Shown here piece by piece: positions 12,858-24,608 of a stretch of 64,000 bases of DNA. Under the pieces are notes generated by a model. The model made no database searches. It saw only the letters and a list, made by a program, of their open reading frames with translations, and was not told the DNA's origin. The position numbers and the translations under genes were made by a program. This stretch comes from Turritopsis dohrnii (taxonomy: Eukaryota > Cnidaria > Hydrozoa > Anthoathecata > Oceaniidae). The stretch lies in assembly GCA_027922465.2 (NCBI GenBank), contig BQMF02000052.1:248001-312000 (forward strand), read 5' to 3'. Positions within the stretch are counted from its first letter, which is position 1; each line of letters opens with the position of its first letter.

Positions 12858-13932
12858 CTAATACGGATTTCCAAGAGTTTTGGCACACTTTTCATCACAG
12901 AATGGTTTCGACTGTTTTCGGAAAACAAATTCTCCAAACCTTTTGACAGCCACATGATACATATCAGCCGCATATTCACATCTTTTAGCAGAATCACTCT
13001 CACTGCCATATTTTAAAGAGATTTCAAAGAGTTCCTTGGAAGTTTCCCAAATCCTAATTGCCATGTCTGTTGTGGTAGTGTTTCCCATGAATTTCGTCCA
13101 TACATTGAGTGTATAGTTATAAATTTCTCGAAAGTTTTTCCAGATGGATATTGACAGTTGGGATGGGTGTTGATTATCTTGTTGACAAATCAGCTTCATA
13201 TTCTTTCGGAATGCATTGTCACATTCTAACTGAGTCCACTTGTATTTCGGTCCCTAAAAATATATTTAACGTATTGAAAAAGGATGATTTAGAAAAAAGG
13301 AGGTTTTTCCATTGTTTTGTCATTCTTATTATAATTTCTAATTTTTTTACAGCAGAAATTAGCCACCACAAAATGTAACCTGAGTCAACTTCAACTTCAA
13401 CAACAATGGAAAATTCACATAAAAACATTGTCTTATAAACATTCCGTGCCCATTCTCTTCATGAAGAAAAATGAGATAATAAAATGAAGACGATGTAGTG
13501 GCTGCATAATGATTTCCCTGAAATACGCTATTTGACAGATGCGCTATTTGACAAGCAATTCGAATAAAAAAAGTGTAGTTTCAATTTTGAGCATGAATCA
13601 CCTGCATAGAACCTCTACAGAATTACACGACACGAAAATAAAGTGACATCATGGTCGTTCTTGACTCAAAAGGCTTTCATTTTCATCAGCGTCCATGAGA
13701 AAAATAAATTATTCTGCCTACACAGGTATAAGTAAACACTTACGCATCTGTAACAGACGTCGTGCTTAATGCATGCTGGTGTAAACAGGGCTTTATATGG
13801 TAAATTCATCGTAAATGGTGTACTGCACCCGTTCACATCTTGTAAAACACTGCAGTTGGTTGTAGTCGAAGTCGCAACATATGTAACGACGAGCGATAGT
13901 ATCATCCCGTTTGTAAAAACGTGAAACATCAT
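12858..13932 (-). CDS. Secreted phospholipase A2, conodipine-like, two exons
   Basis: The gene is predicted to encode a small secreted PLA2 that hydrolyses the sn-2 ester of glycerophospholipids. Exon 1 (13932 to 13744, 63 codons) starts at an ATG and encodes a hydrophobic leader of about 24 residues. It then carries a Cys-rich start ending in 'FTPACIKHDVCYRC', which contains the His-Asp pair (HDVC) of secreted PLA2 active sites. The donor is TGC|GTAAGT. Exon 2 (13253 to 12858, after TTTTTAG, phase 0, 131 codons) begins 'GPKYKWTQLECDNAFRKN', typical of the conodipine branch, and ends with Cys residues near the C terminus. The 490-bp intron separates the active site from the rest. A TATA-like box lies 55 nt before the ATG and AATAAA about 70 nt after the stop. 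Conodipines are venom components in cone snails, but cnidarian relatives may be digestive or defensive. Toxicity is not implied by sequence alone. Confidence 0.85.
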
Positions 13933-13983
13933 GATTAAGTGTTTGAGCGTTCTAAAGATGCTTCTTCAATGTTTATAACGTTC

Positions 13984-13993
13984 CTCTATATAG
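13984..13993 (-). promoter_or_regulatory. TATA-like box upstream of the PLA2 gene
   Basis: The gene strand reads CCTATATAGAGG about 55 nt before the PLA2 start codon, with a second TATAAAC a little closer. Such spacing would give a very short 5' UTR. This is inferred from position only. Confidence 0.4.
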
Positions 13994-13999
13994 GAGGCG

Positions 14000-15360
14000 T
14001 GTTTAACTTGGGTACACAATCCTTACATCTGTGCATACAAAACTCATTGACTAACACAAATACGAAACCACACTATGTTTGTTTGTTGTTTTTAAAGTAG
14101 TCATTTTTATTTTTAATAAATGTTCAGGTGGAATTATTGATATTTACATTTATTTCACAATACAAATGTGACTTTTTTTTTCAACATAGGACTACCAGTA
14201 TAATTTTATAGCCTTCATTTCGAAATAGTATATTAAATTTTTGCCCACCAACTAAACAAAACATGAATAATGCCATGGTGAGATTGGAAAAAAGCATTTT
14301 GTTACCAGGAATTCATGCTTTTTCGATATGAAGGTCATTCTAAGGAATGAAGGACGCTGGTGCCAGATACCTCAAACCTCCTAACTCGAATGAACTTTCA
14401 CAAGTTGGTTCCAATCTTAGTATGCTAATTAAAGTGTGATTAAGGGGAAAAAAACGTGTTTTTTGTTTTTTAGTTAATCCTTTTGATAGGACTATGTTTA
14501 TATCAAGTATGATACCTTTTTGGAAAGCTTATTTACATCTCTAAACGCCCATGCTAAAAAGCTTGAGGTAAACTAAAAATTTTAAATTTTAGAGCGAGTC
14601 AAAGAAAATGAACCTTGCTGTAAAAACGTAGCTCTATTTACAAAAAGTAAGACGCAATCTCATATGCAATGGAATTACGATGGGAATTGGAAATCTGGCA
14701 ATCTAGCTGGATTTTGAGAAAACGAGCTTTCAATAATAATTTCTGTAACATGTTCAATTTATACATCGCCTCTAAAATAATGGTTTCTAATTATTGCAAA
14801 TCAAAAAAGACAGAATACTTGTCTATTTTTCCGGGAACTTTTTCAACCTACCCAAGATGAAGATGATTATTTTATCCTCTTAATAAATCATGCAAGAGTA
14901 AAAGGAACTGCAAAACAGTGAAATAGTACCACAAGGGATTATATTATTATAATATTATTAATATATAACATACAATGTCAGCCGTATATCTTTCGCCTTA
15001 CAATATCATAAATCTGTTTCATAATGGTGATACTGATGATGTAAACAATGGAGTATATAATCTACTTAATTATTACCATAAAAGTTCTTGATAAGCAAAG
15101 GTTTGGAATTTACCACAGTTAGACAAATTTATAGATATTAGATATTATAGATATTATGTCTACACGAAATTATATTCGCTATACAAATTTGTAGGGTTTA
15201 CCTACAACTCTTTTGATGAAGAAAGACGTTTTAAAGATGGGATGGTAAAAATGGACTTTAGTGAGATTACTAGCGAGGCAATAAAACGAACAATGCGGGA
15301 GCAGTTTATTTAGCATGGAAAATAACGAAAAACTTATATGCAAATATTCACATATATAAA
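14000..15360. other. Intergenic DNA, no gene seen
   Basis: AT-rich sequence between the PLA2 gene and a tiny foldback element. There are short A/T-rich tracts (for example the TATTA-rich run near 14940-14965) but no coding pattern, RNA gene or repeat pair that I could support. Confidence 0.4.
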
Positions 15361-15438
15361 CAACCTCGTTCCCAGGGCTGCTTGCCTTTTTGATATGTTC
15401 GTATATCGAAAAGGCAAGAAACCCTGGTAACGAGGTTG
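15361..15438. mobile_element. 78-bp foldback MITE with 9-bp target duplication
   Basis: The element runs from CAACCTCGTTCCCAGGG to its near-complement CCCTGGTAACGAGGTTG and folds almost end to end. Identical ATATATAAA copies flank it on the left (15352-15360) and right (15439-15447), a clean 9-bp target duplication. A 9-bp duplication suggests a Mutator-like mobiliser. I recall terminal sequences of this kind as common in cnidarian genomes, which supports the source assignment but is not proof. Confidence 0.75.
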
Positions 15439-15815
15439 ATATATAAAACAATAGCTTGTAAGCCTTAATAAAACTGTAATAAAAAAACAAATTTGAATTC
15501 AATAAAGGGGAAAGAGAGTTTACATTGAGTACTGCTATAACCGTTATAATGTATTACAAATTTGAGCATTTTATCTGAAATAACCTAAACAATCAAAATA
15601 ACGACAGCACAAAATAAAATATAAAGAAAATCTATGAATATAAAAAATTTGAAAATACATGACGATCATTATTATTGGATGCTCCCACTGTAGTCTCAAA
15701 TCAAATCACAACGTGTTCTCTTAACAAGAAATTCTAAAATGGACAATGACATGTAAGCTATGGAGAGTACAAGCAAACGCTGAAAATAAATGTCAACAAA
15801 AACAATCACTATAAA

Positions 15816-18800
15816 TTATTTGTATCCAAAGAACTTTTTCTGAAACTTTGAATAACACGTATTAACAGTCTTCAAGCATTTTTCATATGAAAGATATAAA
15901 ATCAAAAAGAAGACCGGATTAAGAACTGCATCAATTCTGCCATAAAGCTTTAACACCAATGCAATGGAATCAATATTACTGAGTCGATGAACGTACAGAA
16001 ATGAACGAAATAAGTTGACAATAGCCAAGATAGATAAAGCGAGCATTGAAAAGGCTTCCATATGGTTTACCAAATGATCTTTGTAAGGTCTCATCCTCAG
16101 TTGAATACATAAAAATATCGACATTATTGGTGACACCACAGCAAGTCGGAGGATTGGATCGGTGAGAAACACAATGAAACAGGCAATTATTAATCTTTGT
16201 AAGAGTAGCCAGGAATGCCAGTAGATTGTATTCCCGCGATTATTTTTACGATATGGTTCCTCGAAAAGTTCAAAGATTGATGATTTCACTTTGGTGGTTT
16301 TTGTAGAAACATATCCATACTTCGTTCTCAGATGCATAATATAATGAAGTGGCACAAGTACAGGGGCGATGGAAAAACATAAAAAACGCTCCACTGTGAT
16401 GATGTTTGCTTTCAGCAATCTCACAGACAAATATAGTGTTATCGGAAACGGTATTATCCATAGACAGAGAAACAACAGACTGGTGTATTGCCAGTATTGC
16501 CAGCATTTGATTCCACTATAGACATATAACACCTTGTCATTACCAACTGTTACACAGTTAAGTGTTACAAGTAGAAATGTTGCCATTGTCTTATATCGGA
16601 TGATGAGTAATTGGAGGAGACAAATACTACATCGGCTCATAAACGTTCTCATCACAACGATCAGTTTGGAAATTACGCATTGATCGTGATTGTTCATCAA
16701 CACTGTCAAAGTTCTGACTTGTTGAATCGGCTAAATATTCCATGGTTTTAGTGTTGTTTTCAGATTTCCTATAGCTGTCCCAAACATGTAACATCATGCA
16801 CAAAATAATCACAGGAACGACCAATGAAACTGAAAACAAGAAATCCCTCAAAATAATTTTTTTAAAATCATCCATAATCATTGCAGGACATAAAACAGAT
16901 GATGGCTTGACGATAATTTCAAAATTGAAGAAATCTTTTAATATGGTGTCTAACTTTGAGTTTGAATATTCAATTCCCAACTCAATGGTAATCAACTGTT
17001 TTAACTGGTAGAATCCAATCATTACATTAAGGATACCAGACCACCGACACCGCTGTTCGTCAGTTTGTTCCATTGATGTTAATTCATTAGGCAGCAACGG
17101 TATATCGTTTGTGCTTTGAAGAACAACGACACCGTTTCGATTTGAGATGATGGTTCTCATTACAATATGTGTCTCGCTATTTTCTTCATTGTTAGATGTA
17201 TCCTCATTAGCAAGTAGTTTTTTACAACTTAGTTTATGAATAACCATCTTTAAATAGCGTAACAACGATTTTAGTTTGTCTAGATAAGCAACTACAATGA
17301 CATACACAATAGAGGAAAGGATGAAAAGGATCCAAAAGTAAACAGGATAATTGCATGATGATGATAGAATACAGCTATTGGTGAAGAAGTCAACTGTGAA
17401 GCCTTCATTACATTTTCCACATAGAATGCCATGTCGGTGTTTGTTGTAGGAGTGACATCTTCTGGTCTTTTCTGAACAACAGTACCCATTTGGACAAGCA
17501 TGGAAGTTGATTATACCAGTGGTTGGATCCAAGTAACCCCAAAAATTGTCATTGCTAATGATGTTATCGACACATGTTCCTCCGCTAGGACAAATTTTGC
17601 ATGGAATCCTATTTTGACTTCCTTGTATGAACCATGATGTGTTTGTTGTAACCGGGCGATAAGATTTATACAACTTTTCATTTTTTGCGTAGAATGCTTT
17701 CAAGGAAAAATTTGCGGTGTTTTCCATTGCCGTATATGTACCCTTTTGGCATGTTTTGCAAAAGTACTGAAATGAAAAATCATTTCGCGTGTTAACACGG
17801 TAATATGGGTCGCTATTTGGTGTCCAAAGCAAAGTAGAGTTAATGAATTTGATTTCATTGGAGAATGGTATCGTTTGTGAATAAATTTCAACAATTGGAA
17901 AGTCCACGTTTGATTCATTCAAGCTGACAACGATGTTCTCCATATTGATAGTTACTTTTGTTTCTCCTCTGATTTCAAGGGCTGGTTTTAATTTGCTGGA
18001 AGAAAGGATTTTCATGTTTTGTAATGTCATTGCAAAGAACGACCGAATGGAATTTCTATTATAGACAGCGACTTCTGTTACGTTAAACGTCGAATTATTG
18101 ATGCTTATGTTAGTATTAAGCGCACGAACAGCATCATGAACGTTTATGTCTACATCGTTTAATGTCAATTCTCCACCGGTTATATCAATCATTTGGAGAC
18201 CAGAAGAATTGATTACTTGGCAAGATTGAATATTCAGCGAGGTATTAGCTGCCTTAATTCCCATTGAAAATGTAACGTTCTTTATCAAGACATTTTTCAT
18301 AAAAAACTGAAACTGACGAAACAATTGAAAATCGACAGTATGGATTACCTTTCGCTCTGTTACTTCTGATCCGGTGGAAAAAAGCTTTTGATTATTGTTG
18401 TAAAACACTGTTGATTCAGAGTCACCAGTATCCCTAGAGATGATTGTTGGTATTGATGAATTTTCAAGCGTGAAATTTGTGATATTGATACTGTTAATTC
18501 TATAAACTCCAATTATTTGTGTTCGGGAAGTTACATATTGCAGAGAAATTCTTGATATTAATGTTGCATCAACGTTTGTTATTTTGATTAACTTATCGCC
18601 AACTGATACATTGTCAAATTTCATCTCTTCTGTTTGGATACTGCCAATATTATCGAAATCAAATACATGTTGTAGGGCAATGACATCTATTAGACAAATA
18701 TTTGATACTGATATTGTACTAACGTTGGATATTTTGATGCCTTTTAGGACTGATGCATTGTCAATTATCATCTCGTATATGCTTATATGTCTAATATCAT

Positions 18801-20044
18801 TGAAATAAGATATACGTGTTCGCGCAAATATATCTCGTAGACGAACATTTGAAATTGATATAGAATTTACGTTGCCTATTTTAATTCCATACGTGACTTT
18901 TGTCTTGTCAATTTGGATCTCTTTAATGAAAACATTGTGAACGTCACAGAAATAAAATAGTTCTTGACTAACTTTAACATTTACGATATTGATATTCGAT
19001 GTAGCAGCGGATTTAAGTCGGATGTTTCGGATAAAAAGAGCGCAAACTACATTTTTGATGGTCATATTTTTGAAGATTGTGTTTCCACCCCCATCTACGT
19101 GAATCATTTCCCATGAAATTCTCATGTCGTGAACATTAATGGCTGATACTAATATTGAATTGATATCATTCAATCTCAAAAGTCGTCGACATTTCCCATT
19201 TTTCACAGTCAGCGAAGAAAATTTAAAATTGCCATTAGTGGAAGAAACCATGTCTATCATCGTATAAACATTGGCAAAGACTGTGTCGACAATTGTTGTG
19301 TTTGAGCCTGTAACAGTCACAAAACCGTAACAAGTGATGTCCTTGACCAGAACATCTCCTATTTCAAACAAAGTTACGTTTTCAACTGTAATAACAAAAT
19401 TTAAGACAAAAGTCAACATTCGTATCTTTATTGTTTAAAGGTGCAAAATCTTTTATGCCGTTATGTGACATCTGAGATTAAAATAATTTGCTTACGTAAA
19501 ATTTAAAAACTGTTACGTAAATGTTTTTGTTTTTGCAAATTGATCTCATTGTTGAACATCTTAACTGATGGTCAAGAAATTAATGAGTTTTTCCAAACTT
19601 ACCTTTTAGAGAGAACAAAAAATGTTCTTTCTTTTGATATAAAAACTGAAAAAAAATGCACGAAAAACATAAGTTAGGTTCCCACTTTCTCGTGGACACA
19701 CTGTAGATAGAAGCATTAAAAGTGCTGGCTATAGTAATTGACGGCTTTCCTCCACTGTAAGATGACAAAGTTTTACTTAGAATTTTGAATGAAAAAGTCG
19801 ATTTCTAATTGTTTTGTTTTTTGTGAATTAGTTGTGATAAGTTGCTACTGTTTTGCACCATACAGCATGTTTTCTGTGTTTTATTGAGGCTACTTATCCG
19901 AAAAGATGTTTTTCAATAAACGTAATACAGGGGGATTAATACAGAATTAAGTCCAGTACGTTTTACTAAAAGACAACCATTTAATTACTTACCTTTCCGA
20001 AATGACAAGAGGAGAAAAAAAACAAACCAGTGATTGCGCAGCAT
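15816..20044 (-). pseudogene. Frameshifted beta-helix / multi-transmembrane surface protein (paralogue of the 42.5-kb gene)
   Basis: This is a broken copy of the gene at 42.5 kb. The long frame from 19419 to 16627 encodes a repeat-rich ectodomain, then a Cys-rich module (from 'CKTCQKGTY' to 'CGKCNEGFTVDFF'), one membrane segment, a cytosolic stretch and a second segment. It then runs out of frame at about 16645. The rest of the membrane domain continues in another frame, 16709 to 15816. Against the paralogue a 5-nt deletion lies at that point ('gagaac' directly before 'gtttatgagc'). The ectodomain has three consecutive 49-50-residue repeats where the paralogue has one. It lacks about 220 N-terminal residues, including the paralogue's CGDFTYPC cap, and has lost three residues (TCN, with one Cys) in the Cys-rich module. 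A signal-peptide exon sits at 20044-19993. It may be a pseudogene, or a truncated receptor could still be made up to the frameshift. Confidence 0.8.
19993..20044 (-). CDS. Signal-peptide exon (exon 1) of the minus-strand beta-helix gene
   Basis: On the minus strand an ATG opens 17 codons, MLRNHWFVFFLLLSFRK, followed by one base and a strong donor G|GTAAGTAATT. The leader is basic then hydrophobic, and a phase-1 intron after the leader is the usual arrangement for secreted and surface proteins. The nearest downstream acceptor in phase is TTGTTATTACAG|TT at 19386. It would join the leader in frame to 'VENVTLFEI' of the long ectodomain frame. The exon is too short to show by coding statistics alone, so support is the leader, donor, phase and position. 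Confidence 0.6.
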
Positions 20045-20579
20045 CTTTTTTCAAAATCCAAACGCAATCCAAACGCTAAGAAGTCTGTATGAATACTGAT
20101 GAAAACTTATTTAAAGTAAATAAGCATTTTATTAGAAACAAGTAAAGTTAATCGTAATTGCGAAATACGCTAATAGGGACAAACCAATAGGAAAGTTCTC
20201 CATAACAGATTGTAAGCGGGTCAACCTACTTTAGATGTTTAAAATCAGTTATCTGATCTTCATATCTTTTTCCAAATCTTCTTTACTCAACATGTGAAAA
20301 GAGATGAAAAATCGATGTTTTTTCTGAACAAACCTTCACAAAAGAACAGGGAGTGTTGCAGGGCAGAATATACAATCCCCCGGAATAAAACACAAATAAA
20401 ATCTGAGAATACGAAACACATGTTTTAAATTTAATGGAAGATAGGGGGAAGGACGATCACAGAATTGGAGAACAGTACTTTTTGACAGTTATATTAAATA
20501 AGAAGCCGCTTGGCTTGAAGACTTCAGGACGTAACACAACGATACATATCTAATCTCAAAAATAAAACATTGCCGAATT

Positions 20580-21150
20580 GCCAAATTATGGTCAAATCTA
20601 ACAAAATGACTGGTAAATTCAAAATCTACATCTTCCATTTAGGCTTTGTATAAATTTCCATGAGTATTGCGAAACTTTCGAAATTTGATCCAAATTTGGG
20701 CCAAATTGTCAAATTTTAGTCAAATCCGACAAAATGACTATGCAAAATTTCATGAAAATTTAAAATTTGGCCCAAATTTGGCCCGAATTACCAATTTCTG
20801 GTCAAATCTGACAAGAGGACTGTCAAGTTTGAAATCAGCACCATTCAAATGTGATCTGTGCAAAATTTTGTGAAATTTGAAGAACTTTTGAAATTTGGTC
20901 CAAATTTGGCCCAAATTGTCCAATTTTAGTCAAATCTGACAAAATGACTGTCATATTGGAAATCAGCACCTTTCAAACTTGATCTGTGCAAAATTTTGTG
21001 AAAATTCAAGAACTTTGCAAATTTGGTCCAAATTTGGCATAAATTGCCCAATTTTAGTCAAACCTGTCAACATAATTGTGCGATTCGAAATCAGCACCTT
21101 TCAATTGTGCTTTGTGCAAATTTTTTATGAAAATTGGTCAGCTGAAAGTC
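20580..21150 (+). repeat. 128-bp tandem satellite, locus 1
   Basis: Successive 'tttggtccaaatttggc' starts at 20894 and 21022 are 128 bp apart. An earlier unit (20684 to 20766) is shortened to 82 bp. Each unit contains 'tttagtcaaatctgacaaaa', 'gactgtcaa', 'atcagcacctttcaa' and 'tgcaaaattt.gtgaaa'. The core TTTGG.CCAAATTTGG.CCAAA is self-complementary. The same satellite occurs at 51.1 kb. Open frames through it are by-products of the repeat. Confidence 0.85.
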
Positions 21151-21201
21151 CAAATTTCGCCGATGTCATGTAAACGTTGCACGAAAGCGTTCATAAGTTG
21201 G

Positions 21202-21232
21202 AGTAGTAGTAGTAGTAGGAGGAGGAGGAGAA
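21202..21232 (+). repeat. Trinucleotide microsatellite (AGT)n then (AGG)n
   Basis: A run of AGT repeats passes directly into AGG repeats, 'agtagtagtagtagg...gag'. It lies just past the end of satellite locus 1. Confidence 0.8.
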
Positions 21233-21734
21233 ACCACGGGTATTTAAATACTTTACTCCACCATGGGTGTCCTTAAGTCAATAATATTGCTTAAGTTCAG
21301 AATATCAATTCTTTATGAATTAAATTCTTTTTTTCTTCAAAAACAAACTTTGTTCATAACGACTACCCATCATCCATTGATCCTCAACATAGCATTGATC
21401 TTAGCGGTTAAAACAATTTTAAGTCAAACATACAGTCCTGGAAAGGTCACAGAGTTTGTCATCTCATCAATAAGTGACAGCTAGTACTCATATGAACTCA
21501 AATCACTCGTTGGAATAAATGAAGTAGTTGATAAAGTGAAACACGCATTGATTCCTTTCGAAGTGATGTGAAATATGTTTTTTTACTGTTCAGCCGACAT
21601 TTTTATAAACAAAATGAGTATTTAACTTCTTCTTTCCTTAAGTGAAATAATTTGACTTTCCATAACAAGGTAGAGTTACTATGGAAGATGACTTAACTAA
21701 AGGCAGATTTTCACTTCTGGAAAATTTTCCGCGG

Positions 21735-21950
21735 ACGGAAACGGAACGAAATTATTCCAGAGAAAGAGTAACATTACTCCTTTCACTAATTCTTTTTTTC
21801 ATTTCCGTTTCCGTCCGTGGAACGATCAGAAAGTTGAAACGAATTCAACCCTTTATGTTTGTTCCGAATAGAAAAGAAAGGAAAAAAAAACAAATCATTC
21901 AATTGTTAGTATTAGTTCTTTTCCGTTTCTTTCCGCTGAATAATTTTCTA
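21735..21950. repeat. Imperfect inverted repeat (CCGCGGACGGAAACGG type)
   Basis: 'ccgcggacggaaacggaac' near 21730-21750 faces 'ttccgtttccgtccgtgg' near 21802-21820. A further partial copy, 'cttttccgtttctttccgc', follows near 21917. This could be an internal palindrome of a MITE, but I could not fix termini or a target duplication. Confidence 0.35.
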
Positions 21951-22908
21951 TAATTGGAAAAGTCACCTCAAGATTTTATGAAGAAAATCAAAAGAAACGT
22001 AGTAAATCGTAGTTGTCCAGAAGTAGAAAACAATAGAGTGCTTACAGAGGTTGAGGCCATCACTAGAGCAACAAAACAATGTATAAGACCGTAAGGTGTT
22101 TGTATTTCATTTCATCTTCGGCCAATATGTTGTCAGAATCCAGTGTTTGATTTTCCTTGGATTGTATTCATGACATCCTATTTATGTAGCCAAGGCATAA
22201 CGTATGTGTAGCAGTAACAAATACTATGGAAACTGTCAGAGATATTGCAATAACTCTTCTTTTGAGTTTTTATGGTTTTTAAGGGGTTTAATTCCTTAAC
22301 TGAAATAAAATGCTATAAGGTCATGTAGAAACTAACAAGAAATGCTGTGACAAAAAAAGTCAACAACTTACCTTCTATGAGCGATAAAATAATCATTGGA
22401 TGAAAGAACATCTTTGGAAGCATAATCACTAAATTTCCAACTTTCTTCTTCCTTCCAATCCTATCAAAGAAACACTAGTCTTGTATCATGAGATGAAATG
22501 ACAAATTCAATCTTGTAAATAAACACGTTTCTGTTTCTTTTTATTTATTTTTTTTCTTTAAAGATTGAAATATTTTTGATTTGAGTAGAAACTGATATCA
22601 CAAACAAGATAACAAGACGGCTAACAGCATTTTACTTTATGTTTATGAGTGAACTTATAAAATAAAAAGCCTTTTTTAATCTCGCGTTTTTAATATTACG
22701 TGAATTAAGGATACTCCATACCCTCCTAAGCATGATTTCAGTTTTTCCCTGATAATTTGAAATGTGTTGATTTTTTCTTATCAAAAGTATATATTTTCTG
22801 AATCCTTATTTAATTATCTGTCTAATGATCCATATTTTGTTTATTAAAAATGAAAAGGACAGGAATTAGAAGAAAAAAAGTAAAATTTAGAACGCATTGA
22901 ATTAAAAA

Positions 22909-23195
22909 GTTCCAACTCCCCTCCATTACACTTTTTTTTCAAACAAATTGCACTTTTGAAATCCATGATCATTTGTCGAAAAAAGTTTGCCACAGTTTTT
23001 TTTATTACTTCCAAAAATATAAAGCTTTTTGTTCATGACTCTATAAAAATGTTGATTCTTTAACTTCAACTCTCCCTCACGGGGCGAATTTTGATCCTTT
23101 TCAAAATATGTGGCATACCTTTTTGCGCAAAGGCCAACTGAACAAAATGAAAAAAACTGCATGGTTATATCTCGTTCACAAGGGGAGTTGGAACT
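22909..23195. mobile_element. 287-bp foldback MITE
   Basis: The termini are AGTTCCAACTCCCCT and its exact inverse AGGGGAGTTGGAACT. The interior is AT-rich with no coding capacity. The flanks (attaaaa / ctttaaat) do not give an unambiguous target duplication, so the superfamily is open. Confidence 0.6.
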
Positions 23196-24608
23196 CTTTA
23201 AATGTTGGTCATCAAGCTAAAATTACTTTTAGAGAAAATCACATTTAAAGATTTTTTCTTCTTCCATCGCTTGTGTAAACAAAATTGAATAGCGATCAAA
23301 TTCTATTGTGAATTTGAAATGTTGGAATGTATGAAAAGTTAAAAAGGTAGAAAACTCATTGAATAATGATAGTGTGTATAATTATAAAGAAAACCACCTG
23401 GCTTTATTTTTAACGATAATAAAGCAAAATATTGAACACGAAAAGTAAACAAAGCCGAAAAAGTATGTATGGCGTCATGCATGTGCGTATATTCTCTTTT
23501 ATTTCACCGAAACATTAATTACTTGTGTAAACAAAGATTTTTTTGCCTTTTGGTTTTTGCTACTAACTCCATAATTATTTGGAATTTTAAAATTCTAATT
23601 GCAGAATCTGTTTTTAAATAAAAAATTGAAAGAAAATATTGAAAAAAAAATTTTTTCAAAAAAATTCACCTCGGAGGGTATGGACTATCCTTAAATCATA
23701 GATATTAGTGAGGGACACCTCGCTCCATCGTCTAAGTAGACACAAATTTGTATTCCCATGTCATGCCAAAAACTCAGTAGAGGTTTTAAAATTTTTGTAA
23801 ATATCATTGAGGCGGAAGAAAGCCCAAATAGAAGAGCAGTAAAAGCATAAAAACTTCGTTCCCAAAAAAAAACCAGAAAGGTTTGGTATTCCTCAAATGT
23901 TTCGACATGATTTTTATAAGAAATCTCCCGGTCTTATATATTCTTCAAAATTTTTCCAGTCATCACGTCTTACCCTTGCCTTAGAAAGATGCTTGTTAAT
24001 TTACTTGAGAGTTTACCGTTCTTTTACATCCACTGACAAGGGATTAACAACATTCGGTTTAAACGAAGTTTCAATTATTGAACCATCTAAAAGTAGCTCT
24101 TACCTCTGAGACGAAAAAGTGATTATCAATAGCAGATCGTTTGATTCTACGACAATACTCTTTCATGTTGAAATGTATGACGAAATCAAATTGCTATACC
24201 TAAGGGATATTATTAACTAATCGCTACATAAAATAAATCCATACATTTTAGCGCATTTGAGCACTCGAGTATATGACCTTTGGGGCTGTTTATAGGGACC
24301 TTACGAATAGGGACATTGATTTTTCTCAGTTTTTTTAGGCTGTGTCATATTATATTTCCTCCGAGTCTTCTTAATATTTCTCGCTTGATTTACATTTTCA
24401 TTCTGTATTGTTTTCTTTTTTTGTTGTTGTAGTTGTTGTTGTTGTTTTTTTTTTTTGTTTTTTTTTTATCTCATAACGTGTGTTTGAGTACTGGTCTGTA
24501 ATATGCTTTCCTTTTGCTTGTAAATATTTCTGGTCAGATAGGTATTTTGTTTTCATGTTTTGTATATATCATTATATATTATAAGTTAGTAAGTATTATT
24601 AGTATATA
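23196..24608. other. Intergenic DNA, T-rich tract, no gene seen
   Basis: AT-rich sequence with a long (TTG)n/T-rich run near 24410-24470 and homopolymer A tracts near 23640-23665. No coding region, RNA gene or terminal repeat pair was recognised between the MITE and the first Helitron array. Confidence 0.4.

Noticed and set aside
19580..19768. A further ectodomain exon of the minus-strand receptor ('GGKPSITIASTFNAS')
   Set aside because: It follows an acceptor-like CTTACAG, but has no counterpart in the intact paralogue and no donor that keeps phase, so it was not added to the gene.
20667..21276. Overlapping open frames of 60-70 codons in the 20.6-21.3 kb region
   Set aside because: They arise from the 128-bp satellite period and do not resemble any protein.
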